Source of the DNA: Deltaproteobacteria bacterium
GTDB taxonomy: Bacteria; Myxococcota_A; Polyangia; Haliangiales; Haliangiaceae
Assembly (NCBI GenBank): GCA_020630875.1
Contig: JAHDIH010000004.1
Coordinates: 307,500-371,499 of the forward strand
Length of the DNA stretch: 64,000 nt
Direction of reading: 5' to 3'
Positions 13,891 to 23,270 of this stretch are shown in pieces. The notes beneath the pieces are model-generated. The model was not told where the DNA came from. It saw nothing but the letters and a program-made list of their open reading frames with translations, and ran no database searches. A program made the position numbers and the translations under genes. How positions within the stretch are numbered: the stretch's first letter is position 1; each line of letters opens with the position of its first letter.

Positions 13891-14588
13891 GCGTTCATAG
13901 CCAGCATGTAGCCAACTCCTCGTACGGTTTTCAAAATTGTAGGCCGACGCGCATCATCACCCAACTTTTGACGCAACCGAGAAATATGCACATCAACAGA
14001 TCGGTCGAAAGATTCATCGGCATTGCCTTTAACTAAATCCAGTAGCTGTTCCCGACTAAGTACTTTACCCCTGTTTTTCGCCAAAGCGTAAAGAATCGCG
14101 AATTCATGTGCCGTAATCTCAATAGCATTTCCCGCTAGGAATACGGCCAACTGGGCAGGCAACAAACGCAAGTTCCCTACGCAAACCTCATCTAACTCGG
14201 GACCAACTTCCCCCCGAGCTCTTCTTACTGCAGAGCGGATTCTTGAAAGTAACTCTCTACTATGAAACGGTTTAGTAACGTAATCATCCGCGCCCGCATC
14301 TAAACCAACGACCCTATCTGGTAGCTCGTCTCTTGCGGTAAGCATAATGATCGGAACGGAGCTTTTTTCACGAATACGTCGGCAGACCTCCACTCCATCA
14401 ATACCAGGAAGGTTTAGATCCAGTAGAATGACATCGAACTGCCGACTAGACAGTTCGTGGAGAGCTTTCGGGCCGTTTTCAGAGTGGACCACAAGAAGAC
14501 CGTGTCCCTGCAGGTAATCGGAAGTCAAAGCCGCTAACCGAACGTCATCTTCTACTAGCAGAACCTTGATTACACCAGAATGGGTCAC
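13887..14588 (-). CDS. OmpR/PhoB-family response regulator
   Basis: 233 residues: receiver domain (acidic pair VEDD, phosphoacceptor in VILLDLNLPGIDG, TARDE, and a Lys in DYVTKPF) followed by a winged-helix DNA-binding domain with EITAHEFAILYALAKNRGKVLSREQLL and the recognition region RSVDVHISRLRQKLG. It pairs with the overlapping histidine kinase. The GTG start lies 7 nt downstream of a perfect TATAAT on the minus strand, so the operon may be transcribed leaderless. Confidence 0.93.
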   Translation of the reverse strand: MTHSGVIKVLLVEDDVRLAALTSDYLQGHGLLVVHSENGPKALHELSSRQFDVILLDLNLPGIDGVEVCRRIREKSSVPIIMLTARDELPDRVVGLDAGADDYVTKPFHSRELLSRIRSAVRRARGEVGPELDEVCVGNLRLLPAQLAVFLAGNAIEITAHEFAILYALAKNRGKVLSREQLLDLVKGNADESFDRSVDVHISRLRQKLGDDARRPTILKTVRGVGYMLAMNA

Positions 14589-14595
14589 ACCGCTT

Positions 14596-14601
14596 ATTAT
14601 A
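14596..14601 (-). promoter_or_regulatory. TATAAT -10 element for the two-component operon
   Basis: TATAAT on the minus strand with seven bases to the GTG start codon of the response regulator. This leaves no room for a ribosome binding site if it is the promoter and points to a leaderless transcript. No strong -35 sequence is obvious. Confidence 0.5.
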
Positions 14602-14774
14602 GATCAAATACGACTCACTATCTTCAACCTTAACACTTCGCAACATCTAGCTCCGTTGCGCCTGAACACCAATCTACCGCATATGGTTAAACAATATCTT
14701 TGTGTTATCTTGCAGGTGAGAATAAAAAATTTTCGAGTTTGATATTTCCACAGTGATCTTCTAGTGTCCTCAAC

Positions 14775-15788
14775 ATGCGTTTATCATTGTTAATTCTTTT
14801 GATGGCTTGCGGTCCAACGTCCACCGTAGACAAATTTGATCCTGACCAACCTGCACCAAACTCACCTGACGTAGATGACGATGGTGATGGTTACACGGAA
14901 AACGAAGGCGATTGTAACGACAATAACGAGCTTGTAGGACCAGATGCTGTAGAAATTGTTGAAAACTTAGAAGGTAATCCCGAGGGTTCAGACAACAACT
15001 GCAACGGCTTGGTCGATGAACAACCAGACTGCGGTTCGAACTTTTCCGATGACGGCACAGGTTACGCTGGCGCGATTGGCCTTTGCGACAGTTCGCTAGT
15101 CTCCGCATCGCTTACTAGACCATCCAATAGTTCTACCGACATCGCCACATCTTACGGCACCAACAACACCGCACGAGAAGGTCAACACCTTGCGGTATTG
15201 TCCACTGGCGGATCTGCTCCAGGGTCGGAAAAGATTTTCTCCGGCGGTTGGGGTAGCTCTTCGTCTCACCCACTCCCTCAAGGAGACCCGCAAGATAACT
15301 GTGGTTCGGCGGACCCAACATCAGTATCAGACCTTGTTTCTTTTCGCGTGAATCTCAAAGTGCCCTTTAATGCGCAAGCAATCGCTTTTGACTTTTCCTT
15401 CTTTACCGCTGAGTTCCCATCTTTCGTTTGCACCGAATTTGATGACACGTTCCTAGCGATACTCACCGACCAAACAGGGAAGCAAAATATTTCTTTTGAC
15501 GAAAATGGTAACCCAGCAACGATCAACGCCGGATTCTTTGACGTGTGCCCCGTTAGCGCAACCTTTCCTCAATGTATGGGTGATGCAGAGCTAAACGGCA
15601 TCAACTTTTCCGGTGAAGGCGGCGGTACGGGATGGTTGAAAACGGTCGCTCCTGTAGTTCCAGGGTCTGCGATTACCATTGATTTCACTATCTTTGACGA
15701 AGGTGACGACATCTACGACTCAATCGCTATTCTTGACAATTTCAGGTGGCTCGCAGAGTCCGTTGATGGTCCTGTAACTATCGACTAG
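14775..15788 (+). CDS. lipoprotein with MopE-like Asp-rich segment and choice-of-anchor-L-like domain
   Basis: 337 residues. A lipoprotein signal (MRLSLLILLMAC) is followed by a putative metal-binding segment, VDDDGDGYTENEGDC...DNNCNGLVDEQ, at ~35-83, as in MopE-type proteins. The rest matches the choice-of-anchor-L pattern seen in myxobacterial surface proteins: YAGAIGLC, an EGQHLAVLSTG strand, FDFSFFTAEFPSFVC, and a final TIDFTIFDEGDDIYDSIAILDNF strand with calcium-type acidic residues. Likely a surface adhesin-like protein. A TAGTGT hexamer stands 7 nt before the ATG. A strong terminator follows. Confidence 0.78.
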   Translation: MRLSLLILLMACGPTSTVDKFDPDQPAPNSPDVDDDGDGYTENEGDCNDNNELVGPDAVEIVENLEGNPEGSDNNCNGLVDEQPDCGSNFSDDGTGYAGAIGLCDSSLVSASLTRPSNSSTDIATSYGTNNTAREGQHLAVLSTGGSAPGSEKIFSGGWGSSSSHPLPQGDPQDNCGSADPTSVSDLVSFRVNLKVPFNAQAIAFDFSFFTAEFPSFVCTEFDDTFLAILTDQTGKQNISFDENGNPATINAGFFDVCPVSATFPQCMGDAELNGINFSGEGGGTGWLKTVAPVVPGSAITIDFTIFDEGDDIYDSIAILDNFRWLAESVDGPVTID

Positions 15789-15811
15789 TCAAGTCCAATA
15801 CAAACAGCATT

Positions 15812-15840
15812 AAGGCCGGCATAAATGCCGGCCTTTTTTT
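15812..15840 (+). terminator. rho-independent terminator
   Basis: A perfect 10-bp GC-rich stem, AGGCCGGCAT (15813-15822) with ATGCCGGCCT (15825-15834), a two-base apical loop and a run of T immediately after. It ends the lipoprotein transcript between two convergent genes. The opposite strand has no good T run. Confidence 0.92.
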
Positions 15841-15842
15841 GT

Positions 15843-17540
15843 TTAGCTAACTATTTCTGTACCGTCAGGTGCATAATCTCTGTACTTGTAGAGCCTCGAC
15901 ATAATCAAAAAGATCGTTGCGGCTACAAACATGAGTCCCGCGTAGAGCCAGAAACGTTGGGCATCTGACAGTGTCGCTTCTTCTCCGTTGAGCGGCGCGG
16001 CATTCCACCAGCCCGCGATGACACTGTCCAAACCAGTAATGCCAGCAACCAATAAGTTTCCGATAGAAACACTGAGGTACCACAGTCCCATAAGCACTGA
16101 CTTCATCGAAGATGGCGCCTGACTATAAGCAAACTCGAGTCCGGTAATGGATACCATCACTTCTGCCGTGGTGATTAATAGATAGCCAACTAGCTGCCAC
16201 CAAATATCAACTTCTGCTCCAGAATCGATCTGCTGTTGAATAAGCGCGATGGCGACAAATGACGTCACCGTAAGAAACATCCCCACCCTCATTTGCGTTA
16301 ACGGACGAATTTCCCAACCGGTAGCCCGCCGCACAAAGGGAAAAATTACCAAAGACAGCAGTGGTACTAAACCGAGAATCATTAGCGGGTTCGCTGCCTG
16401 GAACTGATCTGGCGCAATGGTAAATTGCCAGCCAAATACCTCGTAGGCGCGATGCATGTATTTTGCCTGAGCGGTCCATGTCGTATGAGTTTGGTCAAAC
16501 AACGCCCAAAACACACTAATTACCGAGAATAGCGACGCTATTGCGAGAACCGCTTTGGGACCCCGAACTTTGTCATCACCGAACCTCCGACTTGCTGGTC
16601 CCCAAAAGCCATCGAAGCTTCCAGGAGTAACACCAGCGAGTGCCGGTTTCTCATCGTTAGAAAAAACAGATCGCAGAGAATAAAACAATACCGCTAGAAA
16701 TCCCGTGTCCGCTTTAAGACTTTGTCGAAGAGAGAATACCAAGACTCCTGAGGCGAAAAGCCCTAAACTAATGAGGACCTTCCCCAGAGTATTAATCGAT
16801 TCGTACCAAGACATCTGTCCAAAAAACAAAAGAGAGACAGGTGCAAGAAATATTAGCCACCCACTCAAAACGTCTAGCGCACCGAGTTTTCCGCCTGGAC
16901 TAGCTGGAATATGAACGAAACGATGACGGCCCAACCAAAATAGTAACGTAGCAACTCCCATCAGAATTCCCGGAATCAAAAACGCAACAGAGTACCCCCA
17001 GGTGTCTCTGACCCAAGGAATCAACAGGGTACTAGCGAAAGCGCCAAGGTTGATGCTCAGGTAGAATATTTGATAAATGCGAGCCAACCTGGGCCAATTA
17101 CTTTTTCCAAATTGATCACCAAGGTGAGCCCCAACGCATGGCTTGATCCCACCGGCCCCGATAGCGATGCATATTAGGCCAGCAGCTGACATGCCCAAAG
17201 AGTCTTCTCCAATAGACATTAGTGCGTGGCCAAGACAATAGAACAAAGAAAGGTAAAGAATGGTTTTGTATTTTCCCAAAAGCCTATCGGCCAATACCGC
17301 CCCTAAAATGGGAGTCGCGTAGACTCCGGCAAAAAACATGTGTTGTAGAGTGGTTGCACCATCGGTTGCCTCTTTGGCAGACGCCCCACTCTGTTGAAAC
17401 AAATACTCGAGATAGAAAAAAAGTATCGTTGCCATCCCGTAGTAGCTGAATCGTTCAGCTGCTTCGTTTCCTACAATAAAGGGAATACCAGATGGCCATC
17501 CCTTGTTGTCATGATCTGGCTGTGTTCTTGGACTGCTCAT
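15843..17540 (-). CDS. POT/PTR-family proton-dependent oligopeptide transporter
   Basis: About 565 residues and 12-14 membrane segments. The family signature NEAAERFSYYGMATIL lies near the N terminus, with the ExxERFxYY proton-coupling motif. FAGVYATPILGAVLADRLLGKY and GIGAGGIKPCVGAHLGDQF-like motifs follow. The start at 17540 gives the usual short cytoplasmic N terminus MSSPRTQ. It would import di- and tripeptides, consistent with a proteolytic, predatory-type lifestyle. Convergent with the preceding lipoprotein gene. Confidence 0.93.
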   Translation of the reverse strand: MSSPRTQPDHDNKGWPSGIPFIVGNEAAERFSYYGMATILFFYLEYLFQQSGASAKEATDGATTLQHMFFAGVYATPILGAVLADRLLGKYKTILYLSLFYCLGHALMSIGEDSLGMSAAGLICIAIGAGGIKPCVGAHLGDQFGKSNWPRLARIYQIFYLSINLGAFASTLLIPWVRDTWGYSVAFLIPGILMGVATLLFWLGRHRFVHIPASPGGKLGALDVLSGWLIFLAPVSLLFFGQMSWYESINTLGKVLISLGLFASGVLVFSLRQSLKADTGFLAVLFYSLRSVFSNDEKPALAGVTPGSFDGFWGPASRRFGDDKVRGPKAVLAIASLFSVISVFWALFDQTHTTWTAQAKYMHRAYEVFGWQFTIAPDQFQAANPLMILGLVPLLSLVIFPFVRRATGWEIRPLTQMRVGMFLTVTSFVAIALIQQQIDSGAEVDIWWQLVGYLLITTAEVMVSITGLEFAYSQAPSSMKSVLMGLWYLSVSIGNLLVAGITGLDSVIAGWWNAAPLNGEEATLSDAQRFWLYAGLMFVAATIFLIMSRLYKYRDYAPDGTEIVS

Positions 17541-17603
17541 GAGGTCGAATAACACAAGATAAGGTCCAAATTTAGAAGAAAGTTTCCCTCAATCAGAGCA
17601 TTA

Positions 17604-17750
17604 CTATTGACCACGCCAGGCGAGCACGCCGATTACCAAACCAAGTGGAATGCCGAGAATTACCGGAGAGTTCTCGTTGATCGCACACCCGATCATCGCT
17701 CCACTCAATATAATGCTTGCGGCTATCAGTCGTACATTGTGCTTTGTCAT
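17604..17750 (-). CDS. small membrane protein
   Basis: 48 residues from the ATG at 17750 (an upstream ATG at 17786 is possible). Two hydrophobic segments, LIAASIILSGAMIGC and PVILGIPLGLVIGVLAW, separated by INENS suggest a hairpin membrane protein. A lipoprotein reading with lipidation at the Cys is also conceivable. No family recognised. Confidence 0.45.
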   Translation of the reverse strand: MTKHNVRLIAASIILSGAMIGCAINENSPVILGIPLGLVIGVLAWRGQ

Positions 17751-17877
17751 CAATTTTGAGAGTAGCAACCGCCTAATTTTATGCAATATTTTCTACAACG
17801 CTAAGTGCATAATTTCACTTACAATAGGGAAGCTTTTAGTGATTGAGACGTCACGAGGGGCATGATACTCATGGCGA

Positions 17878-20800
17878 ATGAATCGAATTCTTCCTTTGAT
17901 GTTTTGCGTTTTGGCTTGTAGCTCCAGCGAAACAATCCAGACGTCAGGAGAAGCTCTCGCAGGATGTCCTCCTGACGCCACCAGCTTTAGTTGGCCCGTT
18001 CCCCCATCTACTGTTTCCATCACTTCCGATGCCAGTTGGAAACACAACGTTAACTTTCCTGGTGATAGCTTTCGTAGCTATTCCGTTGGTGGCACCGCAG
18101 GGCAAGGCGGATTCGTTTACATCAAGTTCTCCATATTCGTCTCCGATCCAGAGGTCGTCTACTTTCAAAACAGCAAGACGTATCCTTTCCACTACGACTT
18201 CGCCCAGGCACACTTGGATCCCTATCTAGGAATTTCTCGAGAGGACTTCGACCAAGTAACGCTCTTCGAATCCAACCAAGAGGTCATCCTTGGAGCGTTG
18301 GTATTTCCGGCCACAAGCGAATACGGTGGGCCTCCTACAGAAGCCGCGATACAATTCGTTGGCCAAGACGAATACCACCCTGAAATGGTCCGGCAACTAC
18401 ACGACACCGTTCTCTCTCACATCAACGTGGCTGCCGATGCGTCTCTGGATCTCTTTTACTTTCCAACGTACGAGCAAACGGAATGCACCAACTACCACCT
18501 CACCTTCTTGGAAGACAATGGCGTGGACGTGGATAGTTTTTCTCGCTGGGTCTCCGCCAATCAATGCTACTCGCAAGGTTGGGGCGTTGGCGAGTTAAAG
18601 TACTTCTCAGCTGAAGAAGTAGAGAGTGCCTACGCCTCCGGACAACTTACTTCAACTGACATTCTGTTAACTGATGACATTCCCGCGGAGCTGCCCCCAC
18701 TTCGAGGCGTTGTTTCTACCGAGCCAGCCACCCCCAACAGTCATGTTGCCATACTGGCCCAAACATTCGGCATTCCGTTCGCCTACGCCAATCAGCTCGG
18801 CTTGCAACAAGACCTCACTTCCATGGTGGGGAGGCGAATCGGACTGGAAGTGAATAGCGGCTACTCTTGCAGCGTTCGAGCGGTAGACTTAGAAGATTCA
18901 CTAACTTCAGCGCAATACCAAGATTTGGAACATCGACTTCAGCCAGAACCGCTAAACTTCCCCGCTAAAGAGTCCGACGGCACCTTGGTGAGGCCTTGCA
19001 ATGGACTTACCAGAGCCGACGCAAAGTTTGTCGGAGGTAAGTCATCCAACTTTGGCTACCTCCTCGCCTCCATTCCGAGCAACGTACCGCAAGAAGCACG
19101 AGCCTACAGTTTTGACTTGTGGGACTCGTTTATGAGCCAAGATGTTTCTGGAACCCCAATGAACCAAAGAATCCAAAATGCACTCTCGCCCCACCAAACG
19201 TTTCCCCCTTCTGATATTGCAGCCCTCTATGATGACCTTAGCGATATCAGAGACATGATTAAAGATGGTGAATTTACACCTGCAATGAAAACAGCCATCA
19301 TCAACTCTCTCTCCGATTTAGATCCAAACCAAAAAATTAGATTTAGAAGCTCAACAAATCTGGAAGACACTGAATCCTTTACGGGCGCAGGACTGTACGA
19401 CAGCTATAGTGGCTGTCTTGCCGATGATTTAGACGCAGATGATACTGGTCCCAGTCACTGCGATCCAAGTAAGCCAAATGAAAGAGGCGTCTTTCGCGCG
19501 ATGCGTAAGGTTTTTGCCAGCTATTACAACGACAACGCTCACCTCGAAAGACTCAGACTAAGCGTTCCGATGAGCCAAGTCGGCATGGCGATCCTGGCCC
19601 ACTACTCATTTCCCGACAGCGACGAAGTCGCCAACGGGGTTATCACTGTTGATATAGGGTCCTCTATTGCACTTACGGTCGTTTCGCAACCTGGGGCGGC
19701 CTCGGTGGCGAACCCAGATGAAAACGTTTCCCCAGAGCTTACTAAAGTCCATTACTACCCAGGGTTGGATATTATTTGGAGTGACGTTGTCCAATATTCG
19801 TCACTTCTTCCGTTCGGTCAGGCGGTTCTCTCTGATGACGAATACGAGCAGTTGGCGATTCTGATTAAAGATGTCTCCGACGTATACGGTGCAGATATTG
19901 GAAAGACGCACTTTAAGTTAGACCTAGAATACAAAAAAACAAGCCAAGGAATCATCATAAAACAAGTGAGAGAGATTCCTCAGGTAGACAACGCCAAGAC
20001 TGTCGTGCCGTATTTGGCAGGGGTCAGTAGTCAAAAATGTCCGTTTCAGGGTGAGCAATCCGACGTCTTCGCAATTCACCGCAGCAAAAACAAATACGTA
20101 ATGAGTGCAGATGCAACTCACATGGGCTCTTTATCCTCCAATCCGATTTCCTATATTGAAGGTTATCGAACCAACAGCGCCTCTTCTACATTTCGTGGAG
20201 ATCCAAGCCGACTTAACAACTCCTTTTTCAGAAACGAATCGGATAGGTTCGTCTTCGGATTTGATGTGGGCGGCCTTATCATTCAAGCGCAGCAAGAAAG
20301 GTTTTCCGCGCAAGAAAGAGCCGTACCGGTACTCCCGCCAAAAGTCAGCTACGCGATAGAAACCATTCATCCTTACAACAAACGCAAAGATGAGTTGCCG
20401 GTGGTGGTTCTTGAAGAGCTAAATCAAAAACTTGAGGTGGATTACCACCTGAAGCTGCCGTTCTACGACTGGAACGGTATAGGAGAAAGAAATGCAGATG
20501 AGACCAAACTAGGGATTTGCCCGGAAGATGTGGACCTAAATGGCGCGCTACTACAAACCCGGCAATTCGAAGCAGATGGCATCACGATTACCACTGAATT
20601 CTATTGGCCTCCGGCTCCTACCGGCGTAACCGCGGGTTATACGGCTCCGGCTCTCAAGTTCGTTCAAACAACAATTGAAGGGCTAACCGATGCCCCAATC
20701 ACGTTAACGAGCCAGCTATCGCAAAGCTACAGACCGGGACACCACAATTTCAGCGAAGACTTCATTTTCGAACCAGCGAAGCAACCAGGACTCAGTAGCG

Positions 20801-20982
20801 ATATCAGACTCCAACTGGCCGCCAAAAACTTAACCCAACTCTACTTTAGAGCCGTAGACCTGTACGATGGAGAAGTTCAGTCTGCTTGGTTTGTAGACCG
20901 ACAAAGAAACTTGCAACCATTAAGTGACTTAGGCAAAGATGATGAGCCTCCCGTAAGTTATCCACTTCCAGAAAAGCTCTAG
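17878..20982 (+). CDS. lipoprotein with PEP-utilising mobile domain and PEP/pyruvate-binding domain
   Basis: 1034 residues with a lipoprotein signal (MNRILPLMFCVLAC). After an N-terminal region of ~230 residues comes a PEP-utilising mobile-domain segment with PNSHVAILAQTFGIP. Next is an ATP-grasp PEP/pyruvate-binding domain: KFVGGKSSNFGYLL near residue 385 and KIRFRSSTNLEDTESFTGAGLYDSY near 485. The final ~250 residues are beta-rich and unassigned. In PPDK and PEP synthase these domains move phosphate between ATP and pyruvate in the cytoplasm; here the signal places them outside, where ATP is not expected. The true activity is unknown. Confidence 0.8.
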   Translation: MNRILPLMFCVLACSSSETIQTSGEALAGCPPDATSFSWPVPPSTVSITSDASWKHNVNFPGDSFRSYSVGGTAGQGGFVYIKFSIFVSDPEVVYFQNSKTYPFHYDFAQAHLDPYLGISREDFDQVTLFESNQEVILGALVFPATSEYGGPPTEAAIQFVGQDEYHPEMVRQLHDTVLSHINVAADASLDLFYFPTYEQTECTNYHLTFLEDNGVDVDSFSRWVSANQCYSQGWGVGELKYFSAEEVESAYASGQLTSTDILLTDDIPAELPPLRGVVSTEPATPNSHVAILAQTFGIPFAYANQLGLQQDLTSMVGRRIGLEVNSGYSCSVRAVDLEDSLTSAQYQDLEHRLQPEPLNFPAKESDGTLVRPCNGLTRADAKFVGGKSSNFGYLLASIPSNVPQEARAYSFDLWDSFMSQDVSGTPMNQRIQNALSPHQTFPPSDIAALYDDLSDIRDMIKDGEFTPAMKTAIINSLSDLDPNQKIRFRSSTNLEDTESFTGAGLYDSYSGCLADDLDADDTGPSHCDPSKPNERGVFRAMRKVFASYYNDNAHLERLRLSVPMSQVGMAILAHYSFPDSDEVANGVITVDIGSSIALTVVSQPGAASVANPDENVSPELTKVHYYPGLDIIWSDVVQYSSLLPFGQAVLSDDEYEQLAILIKDVSDVYGADIGKTHFKLDLEYKKTSQGIIIKQVREIPQVDNAKTVVPYLAGVSSQKCPFQGEQSDVFAIHRSKNKYVMSADATHMGSLSSNPISYIEGYRTNSASSTFRGDPSRLNNSFFRNESDRFVFGFDVGGLIIQAQQERFSAQERAVPVLPPKVSYAIETIHPYNKRKDELPVVVLEELNQKLEVDYHLKLPFYDWNGIGERNADETKLGICPEDVDLNGALLQTRQFEADGITITTEFYWPPAPTGVTAGYTAPALKFVQTTIEGLTDAPITLTSQLSQSYRPGHHNFSEDFIFEPAKQPGLSSDIRLQLAAKNLTQLYFRAVDLYDGEVQSAWFVDRQRNLQPLSDLGKDDEPPVSYPLPEKL

Positions 20983-20987
20983 TCGAA

Positions 20988-21926
20988 ATGTCTCCTTCAA
21001 TGATGAAAGCCGTGGTTTGCGATCGATACGGCTCCGCCGAACTGCTTAAGCTAAAACAAGTTGCCAGACCAGTCCCCAGAGACGATGAAATTCTAATACA
21101 AGTGAAAGCTGCAGCCGTTAACACCAGCGATGTTAGAATAAGGGGACGGGACACAGGCGGCGGGCTTTTTGGTCTTGTCGCCAAACTAGGGATTAGCGTG
21201 GTGATTGGCGTAAGAGGTCCACGCAGAAATATTTTGGGCAGTGCCGTAAGCGGGATTGTTGCCAAGGTGGGATCAAAAGTCACTAAGCACAAAGTAGGAG
21301 ACGAGATTTTTGCTCTTACAGGTCTAAGCTTCGGAGGACATGCAGAGTACTGTGCGCTACCGGAAAAACGAGCTACAGCGAAGAAACCTTCAAACGCAAC
21401 CTTCGTGCAAGCAGCCGCCCTTCCCTTTGGAGGAAGTTCTTCTCTGTACTTTTTGCGAAAAGCCGGACTGTCACGAGGTAAGAACGTCTTGGTCTACGGA
21501 GCTACTGGTGCCTGCGGAACGGCAGCGTTGCAGATTTGCAATGCTATTGGTGCAAGCGTTGATGCGATTTGCTGCCCAAGCGGCATGAATCTCGTGGAGG
21601 AATTGGGTGTTGATAAAAAGTTCAATTACGAAAGCTCCGACTGGAAAGCCTCGGAGAAACGCTATGACATAGTCTATGATGCTGTCGGAAAAATTAGGAA
21701 ACGCGACGTAAAACATCTACTGCCGCACGATGGACGTTTTTGCACAGTCGATGGATTAGATGTTGCCAAAGAGTACTCGTCCGACTTGGAGACTATCGGA
21801 AAATGGTTCGAAGAAGGCAAGTACCATGCTGTAATCGATAGGACCTACCCCGTTGAAGAAATTATCACCGCTCACAAGTACGTTGAGTCTGGGAGAAAAA
21901 AAGGGAACGTAGTACTAACGTTCTAA
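20988..21926 (+). CDS. zinc-independent MDR oxidoreductase (quinone reductase-like)
   Basis: 312 residues of the medium-chain dehydrogenase fold. GroES-like part: ILIQVKAAAVNTSDVRIR, GSAVSGIVAKVGSKV, FGGHAEYCAL. NADPH-binding part: VLVYGATGACGTAALQI (a GxGxxG variant, AxGACG), near residue 165. Zinc ligands of alcohol dehydrogenases are absent, as in QOR-type NADPH:quinone reductases. It starts 6 bp after the lipoprotein gene and is probably cotranscribed; an ATG pair at 21000/21003 is an alternative start. Confidence 0.88.
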   Translation: MSPSMMKAVVCDRYGSAELLKLKQVARPVPRDDEILIQVKAAAVNTSDVRIRGRDTGGGLFGLVAKLGISVVIGVRGPRRNILGSAVSGIVAKVGSKVTKHKVGDEIFALTGLSFGGHAEYCALPEKRATAKKPSNATFVQAAALPFGGSSSLYFLRKAGLSRGKNVLVYGATGACGTAALQICNAIGASVDAICCPSGMNLVEELGVDKKFNYESSDWKASEKRYDIVYDAVGKIRKRDVKHLLPHDGRFCTVDGLDVAKEYSSDLETIGKWFEEGKYHAVIDRTYPVEEIITAHKYVESGRKKGNVVLTF

Positions 21927-21930
21927 CACC

Positions 21931-22386
21931 CTAAATCGGGGTGCGAGTTCGCTTCAAAAGCTCACCAATAGAATCCCAACTGATTACCTCTCCCCGCTGC
22001 CGGGGCGTAACGTAGTTTATTCCAAGCTGCCTGGCACTTTCGCGCACAGCTGGAGTAGCCGCTCTTTCCAGTTGCCACAACGTTTCCGCATTGTAGCTGG
22101 TCCACAACGTCAAATAAGTAAAGGCTTCCATGTACAGCAATGCTTTGGCTTGATCGCCATTAGACAGAAGCTCAACGTAATGCTCCATCAACGCATCCAT
22201 TTGATGATTTACCTTTTCCTTTCTAAGGTACATCTGCTGTACTTGCCCAATGGGATCCAGAGGCGTTGCTTCGCTCGCAACAGTGACCCCACAATAATCG
22301 CACTTGAATCGCTGACGGTCCGCGACCTCCAAGGGGAGACTTCCGCCACAGTTCGGACATTTCAAAGTTTTGATAGTATTCGTCAT
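21931..22386 (-). CDS. zinc-ribbon protein
   Basis: 151 residues. An N-terminal four-cysteine zinc ribbon, CPNCGG at ~10-15 and CDYCGV at ~29-34, is followed by a helical region without recognisable domain. It directly follows the calpain-like fragment (stop and start adjacent), so they belong to one operon; a role as partner or regulator of the protease is possible but unproven. Confidence 0.7.
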   Translation of the reverse strand: MTNTIKTLKCPNCGGSLPLEVADRQRFKCDYCGVTVASEATPLDPIGQVQQMYLRKEKVNHQMDALMEHYVELLSNGDQAKALLYMEAFTYLTLWTSYNAETLWQLERAATPAVRESARQLGINYVTPRQRGEVISWDSIGELLKRTRTPI

Positions 22387-22599
22387 TTAGCTTCCCTCCA
22401 CCAGATAACTGAAGAACGTCTTGAACTCGCGATGACTTACAACCAATTGGTAACCGTACGGATTGTACAATGTTACCTCTCGGTCTCCCACAGACTCCAC
22501 CACGTAAACGTGATCTTCTTCCAAGTTATCTCCATATTTTGACGGTGATGCGAACGGAAAGCTTAAGGTTCCCGCCACAACTGGTGCGCGAGAGAGCAT
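22387..22599 (-). pseudogene. calpain-like protease, C-terminal His/Asn half after an in-frame amber codon
   Basis: 70 residues, read in the same frame as the upstream half and separated from it by TAG-AGG-ACT. It contains DHVYVVESV and LYNPYGYQL, which fit the catalytic His and Asn regions of C2 (calpain-like) peptidases. AGAGGA ends two bases before its ATG, so independent re-initiation is possible. Alone it would lack the catalytic Cys. Confidence 0.6.
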
Positions 22600-22605
22600 A
22601 GTCCT

Positions 22606-23235
22606 CTAAGCTCTTATAGGATCAGCCATTTGGTCTATTGCGTGCTCCGTGCCCAGAGTTCCAGTTAAAAATCCAAACGCTTCGACGGCCGAACCGATGT
22701 GAATTCCCTGATAGCCACCAAAAGCGGCGCCAAGGGCTTTCTCCAAAAGAGCCACCCAAAGTTCTTCTCCTGCCCAAGCATAATAACTCTCTCCATTACG
22801 CCGGCTCGGCAAGTTTTGGTTTACCACGTAGCAGTAAGGCGTCGCACTGAACTTCCCATTGCGAGCATGCAATGTAATTGAGTAAGCATCTCGTCCTTCA
22901 CTGTCTTTTGTAGGAGTAAATAGTGATTGAACAAACGCAGGGTTCTTCCGCACAACAGCGCCAATAGTAGAAAGCCAGAAGCACGAATAAAGTTCTCCTT
23001 GTTCGATATCAGTGATTGAAAAACTATGTTTTTCCCCCGCGTCGCGACTTGCAAGACTTGCACTCGCTTCAGTCATGATAACGGAACCACCATGAATCGG
23101 GTGTACTTCTACCTCACCATCGGGGTTACGGCACCCATCTCGCGATATAGAAACGACCCCGGTGGTATCAGCAGAAACGTCGGACTGATTAGTCTTTGTG
23201 GCTCCTTTGTTCCATTGCTGCCGCCCCTTTCCCAC
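22606..23235 (-). pseudogene. calpain-like cysteine protease, N-terminal Cys half ending at an amber codon
   Basis: 209 residues from a GTG start. IEQGELYSCFWLSTIGAV near residue 80 matches the oxyanion Gln and active-site Cys region of calpain-like peptidases (QGxxGDCWFL). AFGGYQGIHIGSAVEAFGFLTG matches the segment between the Cys and His halves. Translation stops at TAG (22608-22606) before the His and Asn, which follow in the same frame. Either the gene is broken, the amber is read through, or the two halves are made separately and associate. A TATAAT stands 5 nt before the GTG. Confidence 0.65.
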
Positions 23236-23240
23236 ACCTT

Positions 23241-23249
23241 ATTATACCA
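23241..23249 (-). promoter_or_regulatory. extended -10 promoter TGG-TATAAT for the protease operon
   Basis: On the minus strand TGG-TATAAT is followed after five bases by the GTG start of the protease gene. It is the same extended -10 form as upstream of the vWA gene. It would give a leaderless or nearly leaderless message for the protease and zinc-ribbon genes. Confidence 0.5.
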
Positions 23250-23270
23250 GACACCGCCGTCGCTGAATAT

